Positions 38,069 through 47,836 of a stretch of DNA of 64,000 bases are shown piece after piece. The notes beneath the pieces are model-generated. The model worked only from the letters and a program-made list of their open reading frames with translations. It had not been told where the DNA came from and searched no databases. A program made the position numbers and the translations under genes. The stretch covers positions 3,235,501 through 3,299,500 of the forward strand of contig NZ_CP045372.1 in NCBI RefSeq assembly GCF_009363555.1, written 5' to 3'. Source of the stretch: Sulfitobacter sp. THAF37 (lineage in GTDB: Bacteria; Pseudomonadota; Alphaproteobacteria; Rhodobacterales; Rhodobacteraceae). The first letter of the stretch is position 1. Each line of letters opens with the position of its first letter.

Positions 38069-39490
38069 TCAGGCCGCGGCCCCCTTCAGCGCCTGAAGCT
38101 TTTCGGGCAGCGCATTGGCCCAGCCGCTGATCGTCCCGGCGCCAAGGCACACCACCATGTCGCCCGGTCTGGCCTGTTCCCGCACCAGCCGCAGCAGGTC
38201 GCTTTCGTCCCGGACCGCGCGGGCATGACGATGGCCGTGGCGGATCAGCCCCGCCACGAGGCTGTCGCGATCCGCGCCCTCGATCAGGTCCTCGCCTGCG
38301 GCATAGACATCTGCAATGCCGACCACATCGGCATCGTTGAAACAGGCGCAGAATTCATCGAAGTGATGGCTCAGCCGCGAATACCGGTGCGGCTGATGAA
38401 CCGCGATCACCCGCCCCTCGGTCGCCTGGCGCGCGGCTTTCAACACGGCCGCGATCTCGACCGGATGGTGGCCGTAGTCGTCGATGATGGTCACTCCATC
38501 CACTTCGCCCACCTTGGTAAAGCGGCGGTTCACCCCGCCGAAGCTCTTCAACGCGGCGCGGATCTCGTCCCGCTTCATGCCCAGATGGCGTGCCACCGCG
38601 ACCGCGCTCAGGGCGTTGGACACATTGTGGTCGCCCGGCATCGGCAATTCGCACCCTTCGATCACGGCCCCTTCGGCCTGGAGGTGGATGTCGAAATGCG
38701 CCACACCGGCCTTGTAGGTCAGGTTGCGCGCCCGCACATCCGCCTGCGCGTTGAAGCCATAGGTCACGACCCGGCGGTCTGTGATCTTGCCCACCAGCCT
38801 TTGCACCTCGTCATGATCGGTGCAGCAGACCGCAAGCCCGTAGAAGGGAATGTTCGACACGAAGTCCAGAAACCCCTGGCGCAGCCGGTCGAAATCGCCC
38901 CAGTGCTCCATATGCTCGGGGTCGATGTTGGTGACGATCGCAATGGTCGCGGGCAGCCGGTTGAAGGTGCCGTCGCTCTCGTCGGCCTCGACCACCATCC
39001 ATTCGCCCTGCCCCATCCGCGCGTTGGAGCCGTAGGCGTGGATGATGCCGCCATTCACGACGGTCGGGTCGATGCCGCCCTTGACCAGCAGTTCCGCGAC
39101 CATCGTGGTCGTCGTCGTCTTGCCATGGGTGCCCGCCACGGCGATGTTGGACTTCAGCCGCATCAGTTCGCCCAGCATTTCGGCGCGACGCACGATGGGC
39201 AGGCCCTTGAGCCGCGCGGCGTCCAGTTCCGCGTTGCCCTTCTTGATCGCCGAAGAGATGACCACCACCTCCGCGTTCTCGATGTTCTCGGCGCGCTGGC
39301 CTTCGAAAATCGTAGCGCCCAGATCCGCCAGCCGGTCGGTGATCTTGCTGGCCTTCAGGTCGGACCCCTGCACCCGGTAGCCGTGGTTGATCAGCACTTC
39401 GGCGATGCCCGACATGCCGATCCCGCCGATGCCGACGAAATGGATCGGCCCGACATCGGTGGGCAGTTTGGTGGCTGCTGCTGCGTTCAT
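38069..39490 (-). CDS. murC: UDP-N-acetylmuramate--L-alanine ligase
   Basis: The first Mur ligase, adding L-Ala to UDP-MurNAc. It is 473 residues. The N-terminal domain carries [21 protein letters not shown]; the P-loop is GTHGKTTTT near 120-128; the central EADESDGTF and [12 protein letters not shown] motifs and the C-terminal HQPHRYSR are those of MurC. Its ATG overlaps the murG stop by four bases. Confidence 0.98.
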   Translation of the reverse strand: MNAAAATKLPTDVGPIHFVGIGGIGMSGIAEVLINHGYRVQGSDLKASKITDRLADLGATIFEGQRAENIENAEVVVISSAIKKGNAELDAARLKGLPIVRRAEMLGELMRLKSNIAVAGTHGKTTTTTMVAELLVKGGIDPTVVNGGIIHAYGSNARMGQGEWMVVEADESDGTFNRLPATIAIVTNIDPEHMEHWGDFDRLRQGFLDFVSNIPFYGLAVCCTDHDEVQRLVGKITDRRVVTYGFNAQADVRARNLTYKAGVAHFDIHLQAEGAVIEGCELPMPGDHNVSNALSAVAVARHLGMKRDEIRAALKSFGGVNRRFTKVGEVDGVTIIDDYGHHPVEIAAVLKAARQATEGRVIAVHQPHRYSRLSHHFDEFCACFNDADVVGIADVYAAGEDLIEGADRDSLVAGLIRHGHRHARAVRDESDLLRLVREQARPGDMVVCLGAGTISGWANALPEKLQALKGAAA

Positions 39491-40587
39491 CTGCGTGTTC
39501 CTTCCTGCGCCAGGGTCTCGACCATCTGAGCCAGCGCCTCCGCTGCCTCGGGCTTGCCCACGGCATGGGCGGCCCGCGACATCTGCAAGGCCGCGTCGGG
39601 CTGTTCGAGAATGCTCTGTATCTGTTCGGCCAGCGCGTCGGTGCTGAGCTGGCTCTCCGGGATCATGATCGCCGCGCCCGCCTCTACCAGGCCGCGCGCA
39701 TTGGCGGTCTGGTGATCGCCCGTCGCGGCGGCAAAGGGGATCAGGATCGACGGTCGGCCGATCACCGAGATATCCGCGACCGAGGACGCCCCCGACCGGC
39801 TGATGACCAGCTGCGCCTCCGACATCCGGCGCGGCACATCGTCAAAGAACGGCTGCACGTCCGCATCAATGGCGTTCTCGGCATAATAATCGGCGACCCG
39901 CTGGCCGTCCTCGTCGCGGGCCTGATGGCTGACGCGGATGTTCTTGAGCATGGCGAGCGGCAGCGCAGCAAGCGCGGCGGGCACCACATCGCTGAGAATG
40001 CGCGCGCCCTGCGAGCCCCCCATCACCAGCACCTCCATCGGGTAGTCCCCCGGCGGGATATAGCCCGCACCGGCACGGTCCAGCACCGCGGCACGCACCG
40101 GGTTGCCCACGTGCACCCCTTCCACGCCCTCGGGCAGGTTTGTCGGCCAGGTCCCGCAGGCCATCGCATCGACCCGCTTGGCAAAGATCGTATTGACCCG
40201 GCCCAGCACGCCGTTCTGTTCATGGATCATGCGCGGCACCCGCAACAGGGTTGCCGCCGACAGCGCCGGGATGCTGGGGTAGCCGCCAAAGCCGACCACC
40301 ACCGCGGGCCGGTCCCGCATCATGCGCATCGCGGCACCCAATGCCCCCGCGCCGATGCGCAGCGGCACCATCGCCTTGGCCAGCACGCCGCCGCGCGCAA
40401 AGGTGGCGGAGCTGACCTGCTGGATGTCGACCTCAGCCGGGAATCCGCCGGTGTAGCGCGCCCCGCGTGCGTCGGTGGACAGACGCACCCGCCAGCCGCG
40501 CGCCAGCATCACCTCTGCCAGGGCCTGCGCGGGGAACATGTGGCCCCCGGTGCCGCCGGCTGCGATGATCAACAAGGGTGCGGTCAT
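39487..40587 (-). CDS. murG: UDP-GlcNAc:lipid I GlcNAc transferase
   Basis: A peripheral GT28 glycosyltransferase that makes lipid II at the inner membrane. It is 366 residues. The N-terminal glycine loop [14 protein letters not shown] (about 11-24) and [14 protein letters not shown] near 100 bind lipid I. The UDP-GlcNAc half has [12 protein letters not shown] near 190 and [31 protein letters not shown] near 255-285. It lies between ftsW and murC on the same strand. Confidence 0.98.
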   Translation of the reverse strand: MTAPLLIIAAGGTGGHMFPAQALAEVMLARGWRVRLSTDARGARYTGGFPAEVDIQQVSSATFARGGVLAKAMVPLRIGAGALGAAMRMMRDRPAVVVGFGGYPSIPALSAATLLRVPRMIHEQNGVLGRVNTIFAKRVDAMACGTWPTNLPEGVEGVHVGNPVRAAVLDRAGAGYIPPGDYPMEVLVMGGSQGARILSDVVPAALAALPLAMLKNIRVSHQARDEDGQRVADYYAENAIDADVQPFFDDVPRRMSEAQLVISRSGASSVADISVIGRPSILIPFAAATGDHQTANARGLVEAGAAIMIPESQLSTDALAEQIQSILEQPDAALQMSRAAHAVGKPEAAEALAQMVETLAQEGTRR

Positions 40588-40613
40588 GGTGTCCTCCGTC
40601 CGGCGGCGCGGGG

Positions 40614-41783
40614 CTAGCGGCCCCGGCCCCGGCCAAGAATGTCAGAAATTTCGCCCTGCGGCCTGCTGCGGGTGAACGCCAGAAGCATGCCCACGGCAAT
40701 GCCAGAGGCGATTACCGACGACCCGCCGTAGCTGACGAACGGCAGTGTCATGCCCTTGGCCGGCAACAGCCGCACCGCCACGCCCATGTTTATCATGGCC
40801 TGCACGCCGAAGATACAGGCAAGCCCGGTCCCCGCCAGCCGGATGAAGGGATCACGCTCGCGCACCAGGCGCAGCAGCGAGCGCACGACGATCCCGGTGT
40901 AGAGCGCGATGATGCACAGCACCAGCACCAGCCCGTATTCCTCGGCCGCGACGGCGATGATGAAATCGGTATGGGCATCGGGAAGCGACCATTTCACCTC
41001 GCCCTCGCCAACGCCCACGCCAAAGAAGCCGCCCTCGATGATGGCGTTGGTGGCATAGCCCAACTGCGTGGTCGGATCGACGTCGGGGCTGAGAAAGCCG
41101 TCGATCCGCCGCGCGAAGTGTTCGGAGTTGGAATAGGCAAAGCTGCCCGCCATCACCACCATACCGGCCATGCCCACCAGCAGCGTCATCGGCGCACCGG
41201 CGACGAAATACATCACGCCCCAGCCGAACAGCACCAGACAGGCCTGACCGAAATCGGGCTGCAGCGCCAGCATCAGCACGATGGACATGCACAGCGCAAA
41301 GGACCACGCCTTGCCCGGCGGGCCGTTGATCTCGACGCTGGCCGCCATCAACCAGGCGGTCACGACGATGAAACCGGGTTTGAGAAATTCAGAGGGCTGC
41401 ACGCTGGCAAAGCCCAGCGAATACCAGCGCGTCGCCCCCTTGCCAAAGTCGGTCCCCAGAAAGGGCAGCAACGCAAGCGCCACGAAAGCCCCGACAAAGC
41501 CGATCACCGCCAGCCGCCGCACCACCACGGGTGACATCATGGACGTCAGGATCATCGCCAGGATCGCCAGACCGCCGAAAAACGCCTGCCGCTGGACATA
41601 GTGGAACGGATCGAACCCGTTCTTGGCCGCCAGCGGCGGCGAAGCGGCCAGCCCCAGCAACATGCCGACCGCGAACAGCATCAGCACGCAGGACAGCGCC
41701 CACCTGTCAACGGTACGCCACCATTTGGGAAGAATCGGCTCGCCTTCCCGAACGGGAACCGCGCCATAGACCATCTCTGTCAT
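40614..41783 (-). CDS. ftsW: Peptidoglycan polymerase FtsW
   Basis: The SEDS-family glycosyltransferase of the divisome, working with the ftsI product. It is 389 residues with about ten membrane segments. SEDS blocks are present: [25 protein letters not shown] near 130-150, [20 protein letters not shown] near 180-195, and [22 protein letters not shown] near 340-360. It is 26 bp from murG. Confidence 0.96.
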   Translation of the reverse strand: MTEMVYGAVPVREGEPILPKWWRTVDRWALSCVLMLFAVGMLLGLAASPPLAAKNGFDPFHYVQRQAFFGGLAILAMILTSMMSPVVVRRLAVIGFVGAFVALALLPFLGTDFGKGATRWYSLGFASVQPSEFLKPGFIVVTAWLMAASVEINGPPGKAWSFALCMSIVLMLALQPDFGQACLVLFGWGVMYFVAGAPMTLLVGMAGMVVMAGSFAYSNSEHFARRIDGFLSPDVDPTTQLGYATNAIIEGGFFGVGVGEGEVKWSLPDAHTDFIIAVAAEEYGLVLVLCIIALYTGIVVRSLLRLVRERDPFIRLAGTGLACIFGVQAMINMGVAVRLLPAKGMTLPFVSYGGSSVIASGIAVGMLLAFTRSRPQGEISDILGRGRGR

Positions 41784-41856
41784 GGATACACTGCCTCAGA
41801 CTGCCTCTTGCCCCTCTTTTCCCGGGGGCGTTTGAGCCAGTATAGCAGCAGTTTTC

Positions 41857-41886
41857 CCCGGTGGGAAGCGTTCTGCGCCCACCGGG
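41857..41886 (-). terminator. Hairpin after ectD
   Basis: A perfect 9-bp GC-rich inverted repeat (41857-41865 with 41878-41886) six bases past the ectD stop. No T-run follows on the minus strand, so it may be a weak or Rho-assisted terminator between ectD and ftsW. Confidence 0.4.
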
Positions 41887-41892
41887 TGACGA

Positions 41893-42837
41893 TCAGTCTA
41901 CCAGCCTGCCCGAAATGGGCCGGATCGCCTCTGGTGTTTCCCGGTTCGCCAGGAATTCCGGGCGCGGCGCAGGGGCCGCGTAGGGCTGCACCAGCGCGTT
42001 CGACATCGCGTTGTAGACGAAGAACCCGTTGGCCCGCGGATCGGGCGTGATGTTCCCGTTCGAGCCGTGCAAGGTGTTGCAGTCGAAAAAGATCACCGTG
42101 CCGGTGTCCCCTTCGGCCGACGCGATGCCGCCCGCCTTTTGCGCCATCCGGTCGATCGTGCCGGGCTGCGGCACGCCCACCTTCTGCTCTTTCAGCGAGG
42201 TTTCGTGGTTGTCCTCGGGTGTCTCGCCGACGCAGCTGATGAACACGGCCTGCGATCCCGGCACCAGCAGAAGCGGGCCATTGTGCGGCCCGTTCGGCGT
42301 CAGCAGCACCGAGGCCGACACCGCGCGCATCCGCGGCATCCCGTCTTCGGCATGCCAGGTCTCGAAATCCGAATGCCAGTAGAACTCTTTCCCGGCGAAC
42401 CCCGGTTTGTAGTTCAACCGCGACTGGTGCAGGTACACGTCGTCGCCCAAAAGGAACTCGGCCACGCCAGCCAGGCGGCGATCGCAGGCCAGACGGCGGA
42501 ATGCCTTGGAATGCTGGTCGAGGCGAAAGACCGTGCGCACCGCGTCGCTGTCGGGTTCGCGAATGAGGTCGTCGTCGGGGATATCCCCGCCGCCCTCGCG
42601 CAGCTTGTCGGCGGTCTCGGTCAGCATCTTCAGCTCTTCCGCGTCGAACATATCGCGGCGCACCAGGTACCCGTTCTCGGCGTACTGCTCCGCCTCGTCC
42701 TTGCCGATCGGCGCGTCCTCGGACCACTCCGACCACAGCACGGGGTCCTTGCGCGCGCTCAGTCGTTCCTCGCCCGGCACCCGGGTCGGATAATCGTCCT
42801 GAGCAGTCAGCATATCGTGTCGTGTCTGGATGTTCAT
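41893..42837 (-). CDS. ectD: Ectoine hydroxylase
   Basis: A non-heme Fe(II)/2-oxoglutarate dioxygenase that converts ectoine to 5-hydroxyectoine, a compatible solute. It is 314 residues, the family's length. The EctD signature runs FYWHSDFETWHAEDGMPRM at 152-170, with iron ligands His155 and Asp157; the third ligand is His258 (NTLHGSNGN). The substrate-side segment VYLHQSRLNYKPGF precedes it. No ectABC genes lie nearby, so ectoine would be made elsewhere or imported. Its position inside a dcw cluster, upstream of ftsW and on the same strand, is unusual. Confidence 0.9.
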   Translation of the reverse strand: MNIQTRHDMLTAQDDYPTRVPGEERLSARKDPVLWSEWSEDAPIGKDEAEQYAENGYLVRRDMFDAEELKMLTETADKLREGGGDIPDDDLIREPDSDAVRTVFRLDQHSKAFRRLACDRRLAGVAEFLLGDDVYLHQSRLNYKPGFAGKEFYWHSDFETWHAEDGMPRMRAVSASVLLTPNGPHNGPLLLVPGSQAVFISCVGETPEDNHETSLKEQKVGVPQPGTIDRMAQKAGGIASAEGDTGTVIFFDCNTLHGSNGNITPDPRANGFFVYNAMSNALVQPYAAPAPRPEFLANRETPEAIRPISGRLVD

Positions 42838-42995
42838 GTGACTCCTCCGTTTGTCTTGAGTTTCGAGACGTCAACACCCCCCGAGCGCCCCGTGTTCCAA
42901 ACACAAGCAAATGAGGTCGCCAGCCCATGCCCGCGCCCTGCACCTTGACGCCCCTGCACCTTGACGGCCCCGCCCCGCTGAGGCACGGGAACCGC

Positions 42996-44183
42996 ATGAA
43001 CGTCACCACCCTCATTCTCGGCGCCGGTGCCGCCGGCATGATGTGCGCGGCCCATGCCGGGCCGGATACGCTCGTCGTCGATCACGCCAAGGCACCGGGC
43101 GAAAAGATCCGCATCTCGGGCGGCGGGCGCTGCAACTTCACCAACCTCCATGCCGCAGCCAACAATTTTCTCGGCCAGAACCCGCATTTCCAGAAATCCG
43201 CGCTCAGCCGTTACACCCAGTGGGATTTCATCGACCTGCTGTCCCGCCACGGCATCACCTGGCACGAAAAGACGCTGGGCCAGCTGTTCTGCGATGGCAA
43301 ATCCCCCCAGATCATCCAGATGCTGCGGGATGAAATGGACGCCGCCGGGGCCATGCTCTGGTTGCAGACCACCGTGGGCGAGATCAGCCATGACGGCACG
43401 CACTTCACCGTCACGCTCGATCGCGAGGGCAAGCGCCAGACGGTCACTGCCCGCAACCTTGTCCTGGCGGCGGGCGGCAAGTCGATCCCGGCCATGGGCG
43501 CAACCGGCCTCGCCTACGACATCGCCCGCCAGTTCGGCCATGCCGTCACCGACACGCGCCCCGCCCTCGTGCCGCTCACCTTCTCCGACCAGCGATTTGC
43601 GCCCATCTCCGGTGTCGCCGCCCCGGCCCGCGTCACCGCAGGCGATACCAGCTTTACCGAAGCCGTGCTTTTCACCCATCGGGGCCTTTCCGGGCCTGCC
43701 ATCCTGCAAGCGTCGTCCTACTGGCGCGAGGGCGAGGCCATCACCCTCGACCTCGACCCCGGCGCAACGCTCTACGACACCCTGCGCAGCCAGCGTCAGG
43801 CCGAAGGCCGACGCGCCGTCACCACCGAGCTTGCCCGCCACCTGCCCGCCCGCCTGGTCGAGCACCTGACCCCCGCGCTCGCCCTTGCGGGCAATCTCGC
43901 CGATCAGTCCGACACGCGGCTGACGGAAATAACCGATGCCCTGCGCCAATGGCGCCTCAGGCCCACCGGCTCCGAAGGCTACCGCACCGCCGAGGTCACG
44001 CTTGGCGGTATCGCCACCGACCGGATCTCAAGCAAGACCATGCAAAGCCGCGACGTGCCCGGCCTCTACATGATCGGCGAGGCCGTGGATGTCACCGGCT
44101 GGCTCGGCGGCTACAATTTCCAATGGGCCTGGTCCTCCGGCTGGGCCGCCGGTACCGCCATCGCCGCAGCTTCGCCACGCTGA
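42996..44183 (+). CDS. HI0933-type FAD-dependent oxidoreductase (BaiN/RdsA family)
   Basis: A 395-residue flavoprotein of the HI0933-like family. The N-terminal FAD loop is LGAGAAGMMCA, followed by GEKIRISGGGRCNFTN near 33-48, the most recognisable block of the family. NLVLAAGGKSIPAMGATG and the C-terminal GLYMIGEAVDVTGWLGGYNFQWAWSSGW complete the fold. Reported relatives reduce bile-acid intermediates or have unknown substrates. The start at 42996 precedes NVTTLIL. It is on the plus strand and interrupts the dcw cluster between murD and ectD, convergent with murD. Confidence 0.9.
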   Translation: MNVTTLILGAGAAGMMCAAHAGPDTLVVDHAKAPGEKIRISGGGRCNFTNLHAAANNFLGQNPHFQKSALSRYTQWDFIDLLSRHGITWHEKTLGQLFCDGKSPQIIQMLRDEMDAAGAMLWLQTTVGEISHDGTHFTVTLDREGKRQTVTARNLVLAAGGKSIPAMGATGLAYDIARQFGHAVTDTRPALVPLTFSDQRFAPISGVAAPARVTAGDTSFTEAVLFTHRGLSGPAILQASSYWREGEAITLDLDPGATLYDTLRSQRQAEGRRAVTTELARHLPARLVEHLTPALALAGNLADQSDTRLTEITDALRQWRLRPTGSEGYRTAEVTLGGIATDRISSKTMQSRDVPGLYMIGEAVDVTGWLGGYNFQWAWSSGWAAGTAIAAASPR

Positions 44184-44205
44184 TTGCCCTGAGAAGCCGC
44201 CCCCG

Positions 44206-45615
44206 TCAGCCCCGGGCAGTCCCGGTCGCCGCCGCAACACAGGCCGCAAAATCCTCACCCCGTCGCTCGAAGCTGTCGTATTGATCGAAACTTGCCGCCG
44301 CCGGGGCCAGCAGCACCACATCGCCCCGCTCTGCCTCCGCCACGGCCCGGGCGACCGCCGCCTCCATCGTGCCGCAGACCTCGGCCTCCACGTTCAGCTG
44401 CATGGCGAAGGCGGCCGCCTCCCGCCCGATGACATAGGCCTTTCGCACGCCGCCGGTGGCACCGGCCAGCCCGGCCAGCCCGCCTTCCTTTTCCAGCCCG
44501 CCGCAGATCCAGCGAATATTGTCAAACGCCGCCAATGCCTTGGCCGCGGAATCCACATTCGTCGCCTTGCTGTCGTTGACATAGCGCACGCCATTGGCCT
44601 CCGCGATGGTCTGGGACCGGTGCGGCAACCCGCCAAAGGTGTGCAACGCCGCCTCGATCACCCGTGGGGCCAGCCCAAGCGACCGGCAGGCGGCATAGGC
44701 GGCGCAGGCGTTCTGATGGTTGTGCGCCCCCGGCAATCCCGCGACCCCGCGCAGATCCACCGACGCGACCTGCTTGCCCTTGCGATACTCCGACAAGAAC
44801 CCCTTGCGGGCAAAGACCTGCCAGCCCGGTCCGGTCAGCTTGCGCGTCACGCTGACGCGGATCACCCGGTCATCGGCCCGGCCTTCGGTCATCTGCCCGG
44901 CCAGGTACTGCCCCTCCACCTCATCCACGCCGATCACCGCACGGTCCGGCCCGCCCTCGGCAAAGAGCCTGCGCTTGGCCGCGAAATAGCCGCCCATCCC
45001 ATGGTGCCGGTCCAGGTGATCGGGACTGAGGTTGGTAAAGACCGCCACATCCGGCGTCAGCGCCCGCGCCAGGTCGGTCTGATAGCTGCTCAGCTCCAGC
45101 ACCACGACCTCGCCTTCCACCGCCGGTTCCAGGTCCAGCACCCCGCGCCCGATGTTTCCGGCCAGCTGACAGGGGCGCCCGACATGTTCCAGAATGTGAT
45201 GGATCAGGGCCGAGGTGGTGGATTTTCCGTTTGACCCGGTCACCGCAACCACCCGCGGCATCACGTCGAAGCCATCCCAGTCCGACGTTGCAAAGCTTTG
45301 AAAGAATAGGCCGATGTCGTTGTCCACCGGAACGCCCGCTTCCAGCGCGGCCTGCACCACGGGGTTCGGCGCGGGATACAGATGCGGAATGCCGGGGCTG
45401 ACGACCAGCCGCGCGATGGCATCGAAGGCACCCGGCGCCTTCAGATCCGCGCAGGTCAGCCCCTCGGCCTCGGCCCGGGACCGGGCTTCGGCGTTGTCGT
45501 CCCAGCACAGCGGCGTCGCACCGCCCGCCGCCAGCGCCCGCGCCGCCGCCAGGCCGGAACGCCCCAGCCCCAGGACCGCCACTTGCGCGCCTTCCAAGCC
45601 TCGTACTGGAATCAT
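44206..45615 (-). CDS. murD: UDP-N-acetylmuramoylalanine--D-glutamate ligase
   Basis: Adds D-Glu to UDP-MurNAc-L-Ala. It is 469 residues. The N-terminal [19 protein letters not shown] loop, the P-loop [12 protein letters not shown] near 120, [18 protein letters not shown] near 195, and the C-terminal [22 protein letters not shown] segment are those of MurD. The start at 45615 gives MIPVRGLEG and follows GGGGTAACGAG. It is divergent from the glutaminase gene (74 bp), which separates it from mraY. Confidence 0.96.
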   Translation of the reverse strand: MIPVRGLEGAQVAVLGLGRSGLAAARALAAGGATPLCWDDNAEARSRAEAEGLTCADLKAPGAFDAIARLVVSPGIPHLYPAPNPVVQAALEAGVPVDNDIGLFFQSFATSDWDGFDVMPRVVAVTGSNGKSTTSALIHHILEHVGRPCQLAGNIGRGVLDLEPAVEGEVVVLELSSYQTDLARALTPDVAVFTNLSPDHLDRHHGMGGYFAAKRRLFAEGGPDRAVIGVDEVEGQYLAGQMTEGRADDRVIRVSVTRKLTGPGWQVFARKGFLSEYRKGKQVASVDLRGVAGLPGAHNHQNACAAYAACRSLGLAPRVIEAALHTFGGLPHRSQTIAEANGVRYVNDSKATNVDSAAKALAAFDNIRWICGGLEKEGGLAGLAGATGGVRKAYVIGREAAAFAMQLNVEAEVCGTMEAAVARAVAEAERGDVVLLAPAAASFDQYDSFERRGEDFAACVAAATGTARG

Positions 45616-45689
45616 CTCGTTACCCCTGTTACCCGTTGATGCGCAGAATGGTCGCAACGCGCGCCCTTCACAACCCGGAGCGCCGCGAA

Positions 45690-46601
45690 ATGCCGAACCT
45701 CGACAGCGTGCTGCAAGACCTCGACCGCGACGCCCGCGCCGCAGCGGACTGGGGCGACGTCGCGGCGTATATCCCGCAGCTCGCCCAGGTCGACCCGGCG
45801 CAATTCGCGGTCTCTGTGGTGACCGCCGACGGCAGGCTTCACCAGGCAGGCGACCACCAGGTCCCCTTTTCGGTCCAGTCGATCACCAAGGTCTTTACCC
45901 TGGCCATCGCGCTTGGCCGGACGGGCGACCAGCTCTGGACGCGGGTGGGCCGCGAACCCTCGGGCCGGGCCTTCAACTCCATCGTCCAGCTGGAGCAGGA
46001 AAATGGCCGCCCCCGCAATCCCTTCATCAATGCGGGCGCCATCGTCACGACCGACGCGGTGCTGGGCAACCGCGCCCCGCGCGAAGCACTGGCCGAGATC
46101 ATCCGCTTCCTGCGCACCGCGGCGGGGTCCGAGGACATCCACATCAACGATACCGTCGCCGCTTCGGAAACCGACTTCGGCCACCGCAACTTTGCCCTCG
46201 CGCATTTTCTCGCCGCCCATGACAACCTGACCAACAGCCCCGACAAGGTGCTGGGGACCTACTTTCACCACTGCGCGATCGAGATGACGACCGCGCAGCT
46301 GGCCATGGCCGGGCGGTTCCTGGTGCATGCGCCCGACCTGCCGCGCCTCGTCTCGCCCCGGCGCATCCGGCGGCTGAACGCGATGATGCTGACCTGCGGG
46401 CATTACGACGGTTCGGGCGATTTCGCCTACCGCGTCGGCATTCCGGGCAAGAGCGGCGTGGGCGGCGGCATCCTTGCCATCGTTCCCCATGTCGCCGCCA
46501 TCGCGGTCTGGAGCCCGGGTCTCAACCGCTACGGCAATTCCCACCGCGGCACCGAGGCACTGGCCCGGCTCACGACCCTGATGGACTGGTCGATCTTCTG
46601 A
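45690..46601 (+). CDS. glsA: Glutaminase (serine-dependent beta-lactamase fold)
   Basis: Hydrolyses glutamine to glutamate and ammonia in the cytosol. It is 303 residues, the usual bacterial length. The catalytic SxxK is in [10 protein letters not shown] near 60; further family blocks are [13 protein letters not shown] near 110, [22 protein letters not shown] and the KSGVGGGI loop near 255. The ATG at 45690 follows CGGAG. It lies on the plus strand in the dcw cluster, divergent from murD and convergent with mraY. Glutamate supply for murD's D-Glu substrate is a tempting link, but only inference. Confidence 0.94.
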   Translation: MPNLDSVLQDLDRDARAAADWGDVAAYIPQLAQVDPAQFAVSVVTADGRLHQAGDHQVPFSVQSITKVFTLAIALGRTGDQLWTRVGREPSGRAFNSIVQLEQENGRPRNPFINAGAIVTTDAVLGNRAPREALAEIIRFLRTAAGSEDIHINDTVAASETDFGHRNFALAHFLAAHDNLTNSPDKVLGTYFHHCAIEMTTAQLAMAGRFLVHAPDLPRLVSPRRIRRLNAMMLTCGHYDGSGDFAYRVGIPGKSGVGGGILAIVPHVAAIAVWSPGLNRYGNSHRGTEALARLTTLMDWSIF

Positions 46602-46638
46602 CCCGCAGCTTCATTGTTCCGAAAATACACAAGGAGGT

Positions 46639-46704
46639 GTGGAGGCAGCGCCTCCACCGGCGCGCGCCCCGGCGCGCCGCGCCGCCCGCGGCACGCGGCG
46701 CGCC
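46639..46704. terminator. Two stacked GC-rich hairpins between convergent glsA and mraY
   Basis: A perfect 8-bp stem with a 3-nt loop (46639-46657) is followed by a perfect 11-bp stem with a 12-nt loop (46671-46681 with 46694-46704). They fill the gap between the glsA and mraY stop codons. No T-runs follow, so they may act as barriers to read-through in both directions rather than classic terminators. Confidence 0.5.
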
Positions 46705-46712
46705 AGCGCAAT

Positions 46713-47795
46713 CTACCGGACCTTCAGCGTCGCCAGCCCGATCATCGCCAGGATCAGCGAAATGATCCAGAACCGGATCACGATCTGCGGCTCCGCCCAG
46801 CCCTTCTTCTCGTAGTGGTGATGGATCGGCGCCATCAGGAACACCCGCTTGCCGGTCCGCTTGAAATAAAGCACCTGCACGATCACCGACAGCGCCTCCA
46901 CCACGAACAGCCCGCCGACAATGGCCAGGACAAGCTCGTGCTTGGTCGCCACCGCGATGGCCCCCAGCGCGCCGCCCAGGGCCAGCGACCCGGTGTCACC
47001 CATGAAGACCGCCGCAGGCGGCGCGTTGTACCACAGAAATCCAAGGCCCCCGCCGAACAGTCCGGCGGTAAAGATCAGGATCTCGCCGGTCCCCGGCACG
47101 TAATGCACATCGAGATAATCGGTAAAGTCGACCCTGCCCACCGCATAGGCGATGACCCCCAGCGTTCCGGCGGCGATCATGACCGGCATGATCGCCAGCC
47201 CGTCCAGCCCGTCGGTGAGGTTCACCGCGTTCGCCGCCCCCACGATGACGATGATCGCGAAGGGGACGAACAGCAAACCGAGGTTGATCAGCGTGTCCTT
47301 GAACACCGGCAGCGCCAGTTGGTACTGCAATTCCGCCGGATGGTACTGCGCGGCCCAGAAACCGGCGATGGCGGCGATGAGAAACCCCAGCAGCAGCCGC
47401 ACCTTGCCGGACACACCTGATGTATTCTGCTTGCTGACCTTGGCATAATCGTCGGCGAAGCCGATGGCGGCAAAGCTCATGGTGACAAACAGCACGATCC
47501 AGACAAAGGCATTGTCGAGCCGCGCCCAGAGCAGGGTGGAGGTCAGCAGAGCACCGACAATCAGCAACCCGCCCATGGTCGGCGTCCCCGCCTTCACGAA
47601 ATGCCCCTCGGGCCCGTCGCCCCGGATCGGCTGGCCCTTGCCCTGGCGGCGACGCAGCACCGCGATCAGTGGCCGCCCGAAAAGAAAGCCGAATATCAGC
47701 GCGGTCAGAAAGGCCCCGCCGGCGCGGAAGGTGATATAGCGAAACAGATTGAAAAAATCGCCACCATCCGACAGGAGTGTCAACCAATAGAGCAT
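46713..47795 (-). CDS. mraY: Phospho-N-acetylmuramoyl-pentapeptide transferase
   Basis: A polytopic inner-membrane enzyme that moves phospho-MurNAc-pentapeptide to undecaprenyl phosphate, giving lipid I. It is 360 residues with about ten membrane segments. Catalytic motifs are [14 protein letters not shown] near 115 (Asp pair), [16 protein letters not shown] near 190 and the [13 protein letters not shown] histidine loop near 325. It is 41 bp from murF. Confidence 0.98.
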   Translation of the reverse strand: MLYWLTLLSDGGDFFNLFRYITFRAGGAFLTALIFGFLFGRPLIAVLRRRQGKGQPIRGDGPEGHFVKAGTPTMGGLLIVGALLTSTLLWARLDNAFVWIVLFVTMSFAAIGFADDYAKVSKQNTSGVSGKVRLLLGFLIAAIAGFWAAQYHPAELQYQLALPVFKDTLINLGLLFVPFAIIVIVGAANAVNLTDGLDGLAIMPVMIAAGTLGVIAYAVGRVDFTDYLDVHYVPGTGEILIFTAGLFGGGLGFLWYNAPPAAVFMGDTGSLALGGALGAIAVATKHELVLAIVGGLFVVEALSVIVQVLYFKRTGKRVFLMAPIHHHYEKKGWAEPQIVIRFWIISLILAMIGLATLKVR

Positions 47796-47836
47796 TCAAA
47801 CGCGTCCTTACTCAACATCTTGTTGCGTGACCCCGG

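Noticed and set aside
42927..42995. An upstream ATG for the HI0933-type flavoprotein
   Set aside because: The added residues precede the FAD-binding strand and have no family character; MNVTTLILGAGAAG at 42996 is the usual beginning.
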